Below, piece by piece: positions 52,022-60,925 of a DNA stretch of 64,000 nucleotides (its first letter is position 1; each line of letters begins with the position of its first letter). The position numbers and the translations under genes were made by a program. Origin of the DNA: Microbacterium paludicola (GTDB lineage: Bacteria; Actinomycetota; Actinomycetes; Actinomycetales; Microbacteriaceae); NCBI RefSeq assembly GCF_015235415.1, contig NZ_JADGLL010000002.1:161732-225731 (forward strand), in the 5' to 3' direction. The notes under the pieces are model-generated. The model saw only the letters and a list, made by a program, of their open reading frames with translations, ran no database searches and had not been told where the DNA came from.

Positions 52022-53031
52022 GCATCATGGAGACCCCCCAGGTCCCGGCGGGCGACGACGTCGCCTTCGATCCGGCATCGGCGACGATCGTCGTCGTGAC
52101 GTACAACCGCTCGCACCTGCTGAGCGGGCTGCTCGAGTCGGTCATCCGGATGGACCCGAAGCCCGGGCACGTCGTGGTCGTCGACAACGCGTCCTCGGAT
52201 GACACGACGCAGGTCGTCGAGTCGTTCCGCGACCGCCTCGGCACCCAGCTCGTCTACCGTCGCCTCGACGAGAACACCGGTGGTGCCGGCGGGTTCAGCG
52301 CGGGCATGGAGACGGCCTACGAGCTCGGCTCCACCTGGATGTGGCTGATGGACGACGACGTCGAGGTGCTTCCCGACGGCCTCGCCCGCATGGGCGACTG
52401 GGCGCCGCGCTTCCGCAGCATCCAGGGCCGCCGGTACGACTACGACGGCAGCGAGTTCTACTGGCAGTATCGGGTCTCGGTGCCGCTGGGCATCCCGATC
52501 CCGTTCGCCCCGGCCGACTTCGACGCCTCCGGCTACCGCGAGATGAACTCGGGCTGCTTCGAGGGGATGTTCATCCACCGCGACATCGTGGCGCAGATCG
52601 GTCTCCCCGATCCGCGGTTCTTCATCTACTGGGACGACACGATCTACGGCTGGCTCGCCTCGCGTGTCACGCCCGCCGCGATCGTGAACGAGTTCGTGCT
52701 GCGCCGCACACGCGAGATCAAGCAGTGGGACATGGGCGTGCGTCACTTCAACGCGTCCAGCGACATGTACCGCTACTACATCCTGCGCAACCGCGGCATC
52801 ATGAAGCACTACTACGAGGAGCACGGCGCGTACCGCCCGTTCGCGTTCGCGATCGGCACGGCCGCGACGTTCGCGAAGGAGATCCTGCGCCTGGCGTTCG
52901 TCGAGCGGAAGATCACGCGCGTCGGCTGGTCGAACCTGATGAAGGGCCTGCGCGACGGCCGCGCCATCGCGCGCGACACCTCGTGGCGGGTGATGCCGGC
53001 CCTGACGCCGACGGCGCCTCAGGGCCGCTGA
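52018..53031 (+). CDS. GlfT1-like family 2 glycosyltransferase
   Basis: 337 aa. The GT-A fold starts IVVVTYNRSHLLSGLLESV, with VVVVDNASSDDTTQVV, the metal site WLMDDDVEV (Asp112-114) and YWDDTIYGW (Asp206/207) acting like the WDD motif of GlfT enzymes. RNRGIMKHYYEEH follows near the end. This matches the initiating galactofuranosyltransferase or rhamnosyltransferase branch (GlfT1/WbbL-like). It overlaps glfT2 by the ATGA at 52018-52021, fitting initiation and elongation of one polymer. Confidence 0.88.
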   Translation: MSIMETPQVPAGDDVAFDPASATIVVVTYNRSHLLSGLLESVIRMDPKPGHVVVVDNASSDDTTQVVESFRDRLGTQLVYRRLDENTGGAGGFSAGMETAYELGSTWMWLMDDDVEVLPDGLARMGDWAPRFRSIQGRRYDYDGSEFYWQYRVSVPLGIPIPFAPADFDASGYREMNSGCFEGMFIHRDIVAQIGLPDPRFFIYWDDTIYGWLASRVTPAAIVNEFVLRRTREIKQWDMGVRHFNASSDMYRYYILRNRGIMKHYYEEHGAYRPFAFAIGTAATFAKEILRLAFVERKITRVGWSNLMKGLRDGRAIARDTSWRVMPALTPTAPQGR

Positions 53032-53035
53032 GACC

Positions 53036-53491
53036 GTGCTGAGCATCGCTGACGATGCGGTCGTCGACCCCTCCGTCCGGCTCCTGCATCGCGACGGCGA
53101 CCGGGACATCGCGATCGGAGCCCGCACCAGGATCTATCGCGGGGGCGAGATCCTCGGCCCTGTGCGCATCGGAGAGGACGTCTTCGTCAACCGCGACGCG
53201 TACATCCGCCCCGGAACTGTGCTGGGCGACCGGGTGAACCTCGGCCCGTTCGTGCGCCTCATCACGGACACGCACGAGATCGGCGGGCATGACAGGCGGG
53301 CCGGCGAGGTGCGGCACGACCCGATCGTCGTCGGCGCAGGGACGTGGATCGGGGCGGCGGTGACCGTCGTCGCCGGCGTCACGATCGGCGCCGGCTGCGT
53401 GATCGCGGCGGGTGCGGTGGTGACCTCCGACGTGCCAGACGACACGCTGGTCGGCGGAGTGCCCGCCGCGGTGATCAGGCGGCTTCGCTGA
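53036..53491 (+). CDS. Hexapeptide-repeat acyltransferase
   Basis: 151 aa. Left-handed beta-helix repeats run through the whole protein (IGARTRIYRGGEILG, IGEDVFVNRDAYIRPGTVLGDRVN, then VGAGTWIGAAVTVVAGVTIG). The active histidine lies in ITDTHEIGGH and the closing segment is DTLVGGVPAAVIRRL. It is a Maa/NodL-type O-acetyltransferase, probably decorating the polysaccharide. A GTG start. Its 3' end overlaps the convergent DUF6020 gene by 17 bp. Confidence 0.88.
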   Translation: MLSIADDAVVDPSVRLLHRDGDRDIAIGARTRIYRGGEILGPVRIGEDVFVNRDAYIRPGTVLGDRVNLGPFVRLITDTHEIGGHDRRAGEVRHDPIVVGAGTWIGAAVTVVAGVTIGAGCVIAAGAVVTSDVPDDTLVGGVPAAVIRRLR

Positions 53492-55184
53492 CGCTCGCGC
53501 GCGAGCCGGAACCCGACCGGCGCTCCCACCTCATCGGAGTGAGTGTGATGCCGACCACGAAGACGGCGCCGTGGATCATCGGGATGATGTACCGGGACAG
53601 TGCGATCGGGCTCGCGACGAGGAACGCGAGGGTGACGAACAGCGGCACGAGCATGAGCACGTGCAGCCAGCTGCGACGACGGATCGCGTAGGCGAGCGCC
53701 GCGAGCGGGATCAGCGAGGCATAGAGCGCCTTCGAGGACAGCAGGTTCCCCTCGTTGAAGGCGATGGTCAGGTCGTTCATCGTCGACCGCGCCCCGTCGA
53801 GCGCCGCCGGCTCGTACAGCGCGTCGGCGATCGCCTCGACCTCGGCGCGGGACGTGGTCTCGAGGCTGCGAGAGGTCCAGAAGTCGATGTACTGATCGAG
53901 CGACAGCGTGTTCTGCATCGACAGCCGCGTCACGGGCGCGAAGTACTCGTAGGTGTTCGCGATCGTGGCGGACGCCGCGGTGGCCGGGTAGCGGATGACC
54001 TGTGCGGCCCAGACCCGGAAGTACTCGAGCTTCTGTCCCGTCGTCGACTCGAGGTTCCACCGGCCCTTGACGCTGTCCGACCGCGTCGGCACATACGCCT
54101 CGGCGAGGCCGTCCCAGCGCAGCACCGCGTCGATCGCCGCGCGCTCCTCCTCGGGGATCTCGTCGCCATGCTCGGCGGCGATCCGCGCGGTCTGCTGGAC
54201 GGGAACGGTCATCATGTCGGTCGAGGTGCCGGGCGTGATCCCCCACGCCGAGACGAGGAGCATGGGCCACGCGAGGCCGGTGAGCGCGAGTACGCCGGCG
54301 ACGGTGAGCCCGATGCGCACTCGCAGCGCGCGCGACACGACGACGACGAGCACGACCGCGCAGATGAGCACGAGGTACAGGCTGGTCCGCTTCGAGAGGA
54401 TCAGCAGCGTGGTCACGGCGATCGCCGCGAGCGCCACGCGCGGACGCGCCAGCACCGCCCCCCGGGTCCGCAGCGACTCCGCGAAGAGCACGAGGAAGGG
54501 CAGCCAGAACACCGCCGCGAAGGCGTCCTTGCTCATCACGGACGGCGCCATCACGAACGCGGGAAGGACCGCGACCGCGACCGTCAGCGCCCACCGCGCC
54601 ACCGAGGGCATTCCGAGACGAGACAGGTAGACGAGCACGAGAGCGACGCCTCCGGCGGTCGCCGCCTCCTGGAGGAGGAGGTAGATGAACAGGCCCCAGC
54701 GGTCGTCTCCCAGGGCGTCCCCGAGGTTCCAGAAGAGACCGAACACCATCGTGTCGAACCACGGGTGGTGATCGGTCTGATTCTGCAGTCCGAGCCATTG
54801 AAGCTTCTGCGTGATGGTGTCGGAGTCGACGTTCCCCGGGAAGTGCACGAGCAGCCAGGCGAGCCAACCGACGAGGATGGTGCCCGCGCTGGGCAGCAGC
54901 CATCGCCGCATCGCCTCCCTCATCGGGATGATGCCGGTGGGCTCGAGCCCGTCGTCCGCCCATCGGCGGTCGAGCAGCCGGAAGACGCCGAGCAACGGCA
55001 GGTAGACGAGGATCGCGAGGCCCGCGCCCACGATCACCGCGCCAGCCGCAGCGCTGGCGGAGGACGCGATCAGCTCAGCGCTCTCCGACTCGCGATACGA
55101 GTACCCGACCACCGTGAACACGGCGACGAGGACGACGACGACGGCGGCGGCGGGGTCCCATGCCCGGCCAAGGAGCGTGCGCAT
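53475..55184 (-). CDS. DUF6020 multipass membrane protein (GT-C-like)
   Basis: 569 aa with 11-13 helices. The first outside loop has HFPGNVDSDTITQKLQWLG (Asp120-Ser-Asp122) and QTDHHPWFDTMVFG (Asp138, His139), and further on SVMSKDAFAAVFWLPFLV. Asp-x-Asp in the first loop plus a long chain of helices is the plan of GT-C glycosyltransferases that use lipid-linked sugars, so a sugar-adding role outside the cell is inferred, not proven. It is followed 3 bp downstream (minus strand) of the next GT2 gene. The GT2 gene at 55188 is in the same direction and upstream. Confidence 0.8.
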   Translation of the reverse strand: MRTLLGRAWDPAAAVVVVLVAVFTVVGYSYRESESAELIASSASAAAGAVIVGAGLAILVYLPLLGVFRLLDRRWADDGLEPTGIIPMREAMRRWLLPSAGTILVGWLAWLLVHFPGNVDSDTITQKLQWLGLQNQTDHHPWFDTMVFGLFWNLGDALGDDRWGLFIYLLLQEAATAGGVALVLVYLSRLGMPSVARWALTVAVAVLPAFVMAPSVMSKDAFAAVFWLPFLVLFAESLRTRGAVLARPRVALAAIAVTTLLILSKRTSLYLVLICAVVLVVVVSRALRVRIGLTVAGVLALTGLAWPMLLVSAWGITPGTSTDMMTVPVQQTARIAAEHGDEIPEEERAAIDAVLRWDGLAEAYVPTRSDSVKGRWNLESTTGQKLEYFRVWAAQVIRYPATAASATIANTYEYFAPVTRLSMQNTLSLDQYIDFWTSRSLETTSRAEVEAIADALYEPAALDGARSTMNDLTIAFNEGNLLSSKALYASLIPLAALAYAIRRRSWLHVLMLVPLFVTLAFLVASPIALSRYIIPMIHGAVFVVGITLTPMRWERRSGSGSRASVSEAA

Positions 55185-55187
55185 GCC

Positions 55188-57008
55188 TCAGGCCTCGGGC
55201 TCGCGCCAGCCGCGCCACTGCTCGAAGGAGCCGTTGAGGAGCTGCGAGTCGCTGCGCTCCCAGGTGTGCTTCGACGAATGCCGGATGTACATGTAGCCGA
55301 GGGAATGCGTGCGGTATCCGATGCCGCCCTGCGACTCGACACGGATCAGCACCGAGCGATCCGTCGAGTTGGGCGTCGGCCGCCAGCCGCCGAGACCATC
55401 GAACGTCGCCCTTGACAGGAGCATCGCCCCTCCGGCCAGCTGATCGTGGTACCGCTCGGTCGCGAACGTGCGATGCACGGTCTGCTCGGCCTCCTCGAAG
55501 TAGAGGTACTCGGTCGTCTTGCCGACGATGTCGGCGCGCGAGTAGAGGTGCGCGAGCACGAGGTCGAACACGTGGTGCTCGCTGTACCAGTCGTCGTCGT
55601 CGAGCTTGGTGATGAGGTCACCCGACGAGCGGCGCACTCCCTCGGCGAGCGCCGCTCCGAAGAGGACGGTCTCGGGCTGCTCCACAACGGTGACGTCGAG
55701 GGCGCCGAGGTCGAGAGCCGAGAGATCCGGCGCGGCGACGCCATGCGCGACGACCACGACCTCCATGTGCGGGTACGTCTGCGCCGCCATCATCTTCAGG
55801 ACACCCGGGATGAGGTCGGGACGCATCGTCGAGAGCACCACGCTCACCGACGGAAGGTAGCGGTGCCCCGTGCGGTGCTCGATCGCCGAGGCGAGGCGGA
55901 GGAATCCGCCGTGGTCGTGCATCGCCGCCCTGCGCAGGGCGACGGAGCGACGCTCGCGTGCCAGGCCCTTCACTGCGCGGTAGGGCTGCCGGGCGAGCTC
56001 GACGATGCGCGGCGACAGTCGCGCCGGGTCGATCTCGATGTTCTCGGGAAGCGAGTGAAGGATCACCCCCGCGGCGGCGAGCTCTGCGAACCGCGTGGTC
56101 AGCCCCTCCGGCAGGGCGCCGCGGACGCCGCGAAGCGCCGAAAGGTCCGCTGCCTCCACTCCCCGGAGCGCCGCCACGTCTCTGGCTGTGAGCGGGTCGG
56201 CGAGCGAGAAGGCGATCGGCGCGACGGCGTCGGCGCGGGGGCCGGTGGCATCCAGGCGCGCAACGCCCTGCTGCCTGTCAAGAACGAGCCGGCGGGGCGG
56301 AGGCGACGGGGAGAAGCTCAGCAGACGCCCGATCGGATTGTGCACGTTGAGGTCGACGACGGGCAGCTCCCTGCGCGGGTACCCAAGCAGCGCCTCCCCC
56401 ACCGGCAGCTGATAGACGGCGTCCTCCGCCTCGCGCGCGAGATCGGTCTCCGCGGTGATCAGGACGTCGGCCTTGCGCAGGTGGGCGCCGTTGAGCGCCG
56501 GAGCGATGGCCTCGAGCTGCGGCACACGGCGACTCGGCAGCAGGGACAGCACGCCGCCATCGACGCTCCCGTCGACGGCGACGAGCGGGAAGCCCGCCCC
56601 GACGACGGGCGCATCCGGGGTGAAGGCGGGAATCAGCGCGTTGACGATGCGGGCAAGCGACTGCGGCTCACTGAGCGCGATGTGCGCGGAGGCCGTCCGC
56701 CGGGCGGCGTCGAACGAGACCTGGCTGGTCTTCACGTGCGGCAGCGGCGCGATGGCGCCACGCCAGCGCGCCGACGGCGGATCCCAGCGATCGATGCGGA
56801 TCCGAACGTCCTGCGTCATCACGTCGGCACCGCTCACGACGACGTGCCGCAGGGCGTCGACGTCGGCGACGCGCAGCCGAACAGGTTCGCCATCCGGCAG
56901 TGCCAGGGTGCCGGCCCGCAGCGTCGACGCGTCAGCCACGGCGCCCCCGCCGTCCCGCTCAAGAGCGTCCGTCTCGGCATGGCGGCGGAACCAGCGGCTG
57001 AATGACAT
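55188..57008 (-). CDS. GT2 enzyme with long unknown N-terminal region
   Basis: 606 aa. Residues about 1-370 have no recognised domain (begins FSRWFRRHAETDALERDGG, contains several VLITAETDL- and LPVVDLNVHNPIGRLL-like segments). The C-terminal 230 residues are a GT-A domain: YLPSVSVVLSTMRPDLIPG, LITKLDDDDWYSEHHV (Asp-rich metal site) and GGAMLLSRATFDGLGGW. It may add a sugar to the polymer or to a protein. Divergent from the GT2 gene at 57170, with 161 bp between starts. Confidence 0.82.
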   Translation of the reverse strand: MSFSRWFRRHAETDALERDGGGAVADASTLRAGTLALPDGEPVRLRVADVDALRHVVVSGADVMTQDVRIRIDRWDPPSARWRGAIAPLPHVKTSQVSFDAARRTASAHIALSEPQSLARIVNALIPAFTPDAPVVGAGFPLVAVDGSVDGGVLSLLPSRRVPQLEAIAPALNGAHLRKADVLITAETDLAREAEDAVYQLPVGEALLGYPRRELPVVDLNVHNPIGRLLSFSPSPPPRRLVLDRQQGVARLDATGPRADAVAPIAFSLADPLTARDVAALRGVEAADLSALRGVRGALPEGLTTRFAELAAAGVILHSLPENIEIDPARLSPRIVELARQPYRAVKGLARERRSVALRRAAMHDHGGFLRLASAIEHRTGHRYLPSVSVVLSTMRPDLIPGVLKMMAAQTYPHMEVVVVAHGVAAPDLSALDLGALDVTVVEQPETVLFGAALAEGVRRSSGDLITKLDDDDWYSEHHVFDLVLAHLYSRADIVGKTTEYLYFEEAEQTVHRTFATERYHDQLAGGAMLLSRATFDGLGGWRPTPNSTDRSVLIRVESQGGIGYRTHSLGYMYIRHSSKHTWERSDSQLLNGSFEQWRGWREPEA

Positions 57009-57157
57009 ATGCGGAATCGGCTCCTGGTCGGACGGGGCGGCTGCCGACGGGCGGCGCGGCCGCGGGCGCGGCGGGAAAGGAGTCTAGCCTGAGAGGCTCG
57101 TCGCCCCGTGTGAGCGCCCGTGGAGCCGCTCCCCAGGGGAGCAGAGGGCCGGTCACC

Positions 57158-57163
57158 TAGACT
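57158..57163 (+). promoter_or_regulatory. -10 box (TAGACT) of the GT2 gene at 57.2 kb
   Basis: TAGACT six bases before GTG 57170. It supports this start over others in frame. Confidence 0.5.
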
Positions 57164-57169
57164 GATGCG

Positions 57170-58819
57170 GTGATCAGGCCCGCCGTTTCCTCCGAGCCCC
57201 GCCCCATCGTCTTCCAGAATCAGTGGCGTGACGTCTTCGACGGGACGCTCCCGGAGGACTGGGAGCCGACGAAGTCCGTCTCCGTGGTGATCGCGGCATA
57301 CAACAGCGCCACCCTGCCGCTGACCCTCGCCTCGCTCGCTGCTCAGGACTACCCCGAGGAGCTGCTCGAGGTCGTCGTCGTCGACGACGGAAGCGAGCCG
57401 CCGGTGGTGCTGGGCGACGTGGTGCCGCGGAACCTGCGGCTGATCCGCGTCGAGGAGGGCTGGGGCCGCTCGAACGCGACCGACATCGGGATCAAGGCCA
57501 CCTCGGGCGACATCATCTACTGGGTCGACTCGGACATGATCCTGTTCCGCGACAACGTCCGGCAGCACGCCAAGTGGGCCCACTTCATCCCGGAAGCCGC
57601 GACGATCGGCGACAAGGGCTTCATCGAGTCGTGGGACTACACGCCCGAGACGGTGTATAAGAAGGTGCTCGACGGCACGATCGGCGACGACTACGACCGC
57701 TCGACCTTGCACGAACACTGGTCCATCCAGATCTACCGCGATACCGACGACCTCAACACGTCACACGGACGGAACTACTCCACCCACATGGGGGCGTGCG
57801 CCTCGGTCACCCGCGAGGTCTATGACCGCACGTTCGGTCAGGACACGCGGCTGCATCTGGGCGAGGACACCGAGATCGCCTACCAGCTATGGCAGGCGGG
57901 CGCCGTGTTCATCCCCGTGCACGAGGCGCTGACCTGGCACCTCGGTCCCGGCACGGTGCAGAACCACGCGGCGAAGGTCGCCCACGTCAATGACGCGCAC
58001 TTCGCCCAGCGCATGCCGATCCCCCGCTACCGCCGCACCTCGGACAACCGCGTCTGGGAGGTGCCGCTCGTCAAGGTCGTCGTCGAGGTGACCCTGGAGA
58101 CGGCCCACCTCGCGCGCAACTGCGTGGACAGGGTGCTCAACAGCACCCTCACCGATGTGCACGTCGTGCTCGTCGGGCCGTGGTCGACCCTCGATGAGGG
58201 GCGGCGCAAGATGCTCGCTGACCCACGCACCGAGCTCTATCTGGTGCAGGAGTGGTTCCGCACCGACAACCGCGTGATCTTCGCCGAGGCGGTGCCCGAC
58301 ACCGTCTTCCCGGCGCCGTACCGCGTCGACCTGCCCGTGACCGTCGGAGTCACCAGCGACAGCCTGATGCAGATGTACCGCCACATCGACGGAGACCGCC
58401 TCGGCGCGGTCCGCTACTTCACCCCCGGCCACACCAAGGACGAGTCGGTGACGATCTGGGATTCGGCCGCAGTCGCCCGCGCGCGTCGCTACGTCGGCGG
58501 CGACGCCGTGCTCGAGGACGTCGTCGACCGGGTCTGGGGATTCGAGTGGGGCTCGAACGACCGCGCGCAGCTCATCGACCTGCGCGAGGCCGACCTCTCG
58601 GAACGCGTGACCCGCGTCGAGCCGAGGGTCGCCCAGCTCGAGGCCGAGCTTGCCGTACTTCGGCAGAGCGCCCGGCCGGCATCGCTGCCGCGGCAGATCG
58701 CCCGGCGGATGAACGAGCTCTCCGGGAACCGGCTCGCACCGGCCGCCCGCGGCGTCAACGCACGCCTGGGCGGGGTGCCCGCTGCGGCACTGCGCCGCCT
58801 TCGTCGAGCGCTCGGCTGA
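57170..58819 (+). CDS. Family 2 glycosyltransferase
   Basis: 549 aa. The GT-A domain starts TKSVSVVIAAYNSATLPLTL, then VVVVDDGSEPPVVLG, the metal site IYWVDSDMILFRD (Asp-Ser-Asp) and a middle region with HLGEDTEIAYQLWQAGAVF, as in polypeptide or teichoic-acid-type transferases. After about residue 290 comes a second domain of unknown role, ending in a basic Arg-rich tail. A GTG start with a leaderless-type box. The acyltransferase gene follows after 8 bp. Confidence 0.88.
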   Translation: MIRPAVSSEPRPIVFQNQWRDVFDGTLPEDWEPTKSVSVVIAAYNSATLPLTLASLAAQDYPEELLEVVVVDDGSEPPVVLGDVVPRNLRLIRVEEGWGRSNATDIGIKATSGDIIYWVDSDMILFRDNVRQHAKWAHFIPEAATIGDKGFIESWDYTPETVYKKVLDGTIGDDYDRSTLHEHWSIQIYRDTDDLNTSHGRNYSTHMGACASVTREVYDRTFGQDTRLHLGEDTEIAYQLWQAGAVFIPVHEALTWHLGPGTVQNHAAKVAHVNDAHFAQRMPIPRYRRTSDNRVWEVPLVKVVVEVTLETAHLARNCVDRVLNSTLTDVHVVLVGPWSTLDEGRRKMLADPRTELYLVQEWFRTDNRVIFAEAVPDTVFPAPYRVDLPVTVGVTSDSLMQMYRHIDGDRLGAVRYFTPGHTKDESVTIWDSAAVARARRYVGGDAVLEDVVDRVWGFEWGSNDRAQLIDLREADLSERVTRVEPRVAQLEAELAVLRQSARPASLPRQIARRMNELSGNRLAPAARGVNARLGGVPAAALRRLRRALG

Positions 58820-58827
58820 TCGACGGG

Positions 58828-60882
58828 ATGGCGTCTCTCACAGACAGCGCTCGGCAGGCAGGTCTCACGGACCGGGCTCGGCAGGCGGGCTTCCGGCCCG
58901 ACATCCAGGCTCTCCGGGCCATCGCTGTCCTGAGCGTGCTCGTGTACCACCTCTGGCCGGACAGCGTGCCCGGAGGCTTCGTCGGCGTCGACGTCTTCTT
59001 CGTGATCAGCGGGTACCTCATCACGTCGCATCTCGTGCGTGAGCGCGCGAACACGGGTCGCATCGCCGTGGGCAGGTTCTGGGCCCGCCGCGCCGCGCGT
59101 CTCCTGCCGGCCTCGCTCCTCGTGCTTGCCGCGACGGCGGTGGCGGTCATCGTCTGGGCGCCGCGCTCGCTCTGGGAGCAGTTCCTCGCCGAGATCGCCT
59201 CGTCCGCGCTCTACGTGCAGAACTGGCGGCTGGTCTCGGACAGCGTCGACTACCTTGCTGCGGAGAACAGCGCATCGCCGGTGCAGCATTTCTGGACGCT
59301 CTCGGTCGAGGAGCAGTTCTACGTCGCGTTGCCCCTGCTGCTCCTGCTCGCCTGCTTCGTGTTCCGTCGACTGCCATGGCGCGCGGTCATGATCGGCACG
59401 CTCGCGGTCGCCACGGCCGCCTCGTTCACCTACAGCGTGCTGCTCACGGACTGGTCGGCGAGCGCGGCCTACTTCTCCACGCTCACCCGAGCCTGGGAGT
59501 TCGGCGTCGGCGCGCTGATCTCCTTCCTGCCCTTCGCCGGGCGTCGCGCCGCGGCGAACCTGCTCGCGGCCCTCGGCGTCGTCCTGATCGCGTCCAGCAC
59601 GGTCCTTCTCTCGGGCGAGGTGCCCTTCCCGGGCTCCGCAGCCCTTCTCCCCGTGGCGGGGGCAGCCGTGATCGTGTGGGCGGGCGGCGGCTCATTCCTG
59701 GCCGGAGCGGGTTCGGCACGTCCGATCCGCTTCCTCGGGGACACGTCGTACGGGATCTATCTCTGGCACTGGCCGCCGATCGTGCTGCTGCCGCTGGCGA
59801 CCGGGCATGACCTGACGATGCCGGAGAAGCTCGGCATCGCAGCCGCCGCGATCGCACTCGCCGGGTTCTCGACCCGGTTCGTCGAGAATCCCGTGCGGCT
59901 GTCGCCCCGGCTGCTCGCCGGGCGCCGCCCGCTCATCGTGGCGGTCTGGACGGCCGCCGGCATGGCGTGCGTCCTGGCGATCACCACCGCCGGGGCTGCA
60001 TCCGCCGAGCTGCAGGAGGAGCGCAGCCGCACCCTGACGGCCGAGCTGCTCGCTGCGCCGCCCGACTGCCTCGGCGCGGCGACCCTCGCCTCGGGATCCT
60101 GCGAGAACCCGACGCTCGATTCGCTGCCGCTCGTACCGGACCCCGCGATCGTCGGGGAGGACAACTCGTACCGTGGTGACTGCTGGACCAGCGGAGACGA
60201 CGGGACGCTGCGCGCGTGCACGTTCGGACCCGAGCACGACTACTCGCGACGCCTCGTTGTGATCGGCGACTCGCACAGCAACGCCTACCTCAGCGCGTTC
60301 GAGCGGATGGCGCAGGACCGCGGCTGGCGCGTGGATGTCATGGGCCGTGCAGCCTGCTACTGGACCGACGTCACCACGGAGCTCGCGACGCGGCAGCAGA
60401 CGGAGGGCTGCGCCGAGTGGCGCGCCGCGGTCGCCGAGTACGTCGCCGACGCCGGGGATGCCGATGCGTTCGTCGTGACCCGGTCCTCAGGAGGCGAGGA
60501 CGCCGACGAGCGGACCGTCGCCGGCATGGTCTCGGCCTGGGGGGCGCGCCCCGACCACGACATTCCCGTCCTGGCGATCCGCGACAGCCCGCATCTCTCG
60601 TCCGACACCGTGCAGTGCATCGAGTTCGACCCGGAACGTGCCGCGGAGCGCTGCGGAAAGCCGATGGACGAGGCACTGCACGACGACGGACAGGCTGAGG
60701 CCGTTCGGCGCGACCCGAACGCGGCGTTGATCGACCTCACCGACCTCTTCTGCACCGAGGGGATCTGCCCGCCCGTGATCGGCGGCGTCGTCGTCTACCG
60801 CGACGGCCATCACCTCACCGCCACCTACGCCACGACGCTCTCGCCCACCCTCGCGGATCGGATCGACGCAGCCCTCGAGTGA
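58828..60882 (+). CDS. OafA/YrhL-type acyltransferase with SGNH domain
   Basis: 684 aa. The first part is an integral acyltransferase-3 domain with about ten helices (RPDIQALRAIAVLSVLVYHL and GGFVGVDVFFVISGYLITSH, with the catalytic His of VLVYHLW). The C-terminal third is an outside SGNH hydrolase domain with Ser482 in VVIGDSHSNAY and Asp659/His662 in YRDGHHLTATY. These proteins move an acetyl group across the membrane onto sugars. The N-terminus holds a duplicated segment (TDSARQAG and TDRARQAG), a recent tandem duplication. ATG 58828 overlaps nothing and is 8 bp after the GT2 stop. Confidence 0.92.
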   Translation: MASLTDSARQAGLTDRARQAGFRPDIQALRAIAVLSVLVYHLWPDSVPGGFVGVDVFFVISGYLITSHLVRERANTGRIAVGRFWARRAARLLPASLLVLAATAVAVIVWAPRSLWEQFLAEIASSALYVQNWRLVSDSVDYLAAENSASPVQHFWTLSVEEQFYVALPLLLLLACFVFRRLPWRAVMIGTLAVATAASFTYSVLLTDWSASAAYFSTLTRAWEFGVGALISFLPFAGRRAAANLLAALGVVLIASSTVLLSGEVPFPGSAALLPVAGAAVIVWAGGGSFLAGAGSARPIRFLGDTSYGIYLWHWPPIVLLPLATGHDLTMPEKLGIAAAAIALAGFSTRFVENPVRLSPRLLAGRRPLIVAVWTAAGMACVLAITTAGAASAELQEERSRTLTAELLAAPPDCLGAATLASGSCENPTLDSLPLVPDPAIVGEDNSYRGDCWTSGDDGTLRACTFGPEHDYSRRLVVIGDSHSNAYLSAFERMAQDRGWRVDVMGRAACYWTDVTTELATRQQTEGCAEWRAAVAEYVADAGDADAFVVTRSSGGEDADERTVAGMVSAWGARPDHDIPVLAIRDSPHLSSDTVQCIEFDPERAAERCGKPMDEALHDDGQAEAVRRDPNAALIDLTDLFCTEGICPPVIGGVVVYRDGHHLTATYATTLSPTLADRIDAALE

Positions 60883-60925
60883 CCCGTCCCGAGCACGTCG
60901 CTCTCGGTTCGGGGCCGCTCGCGCC

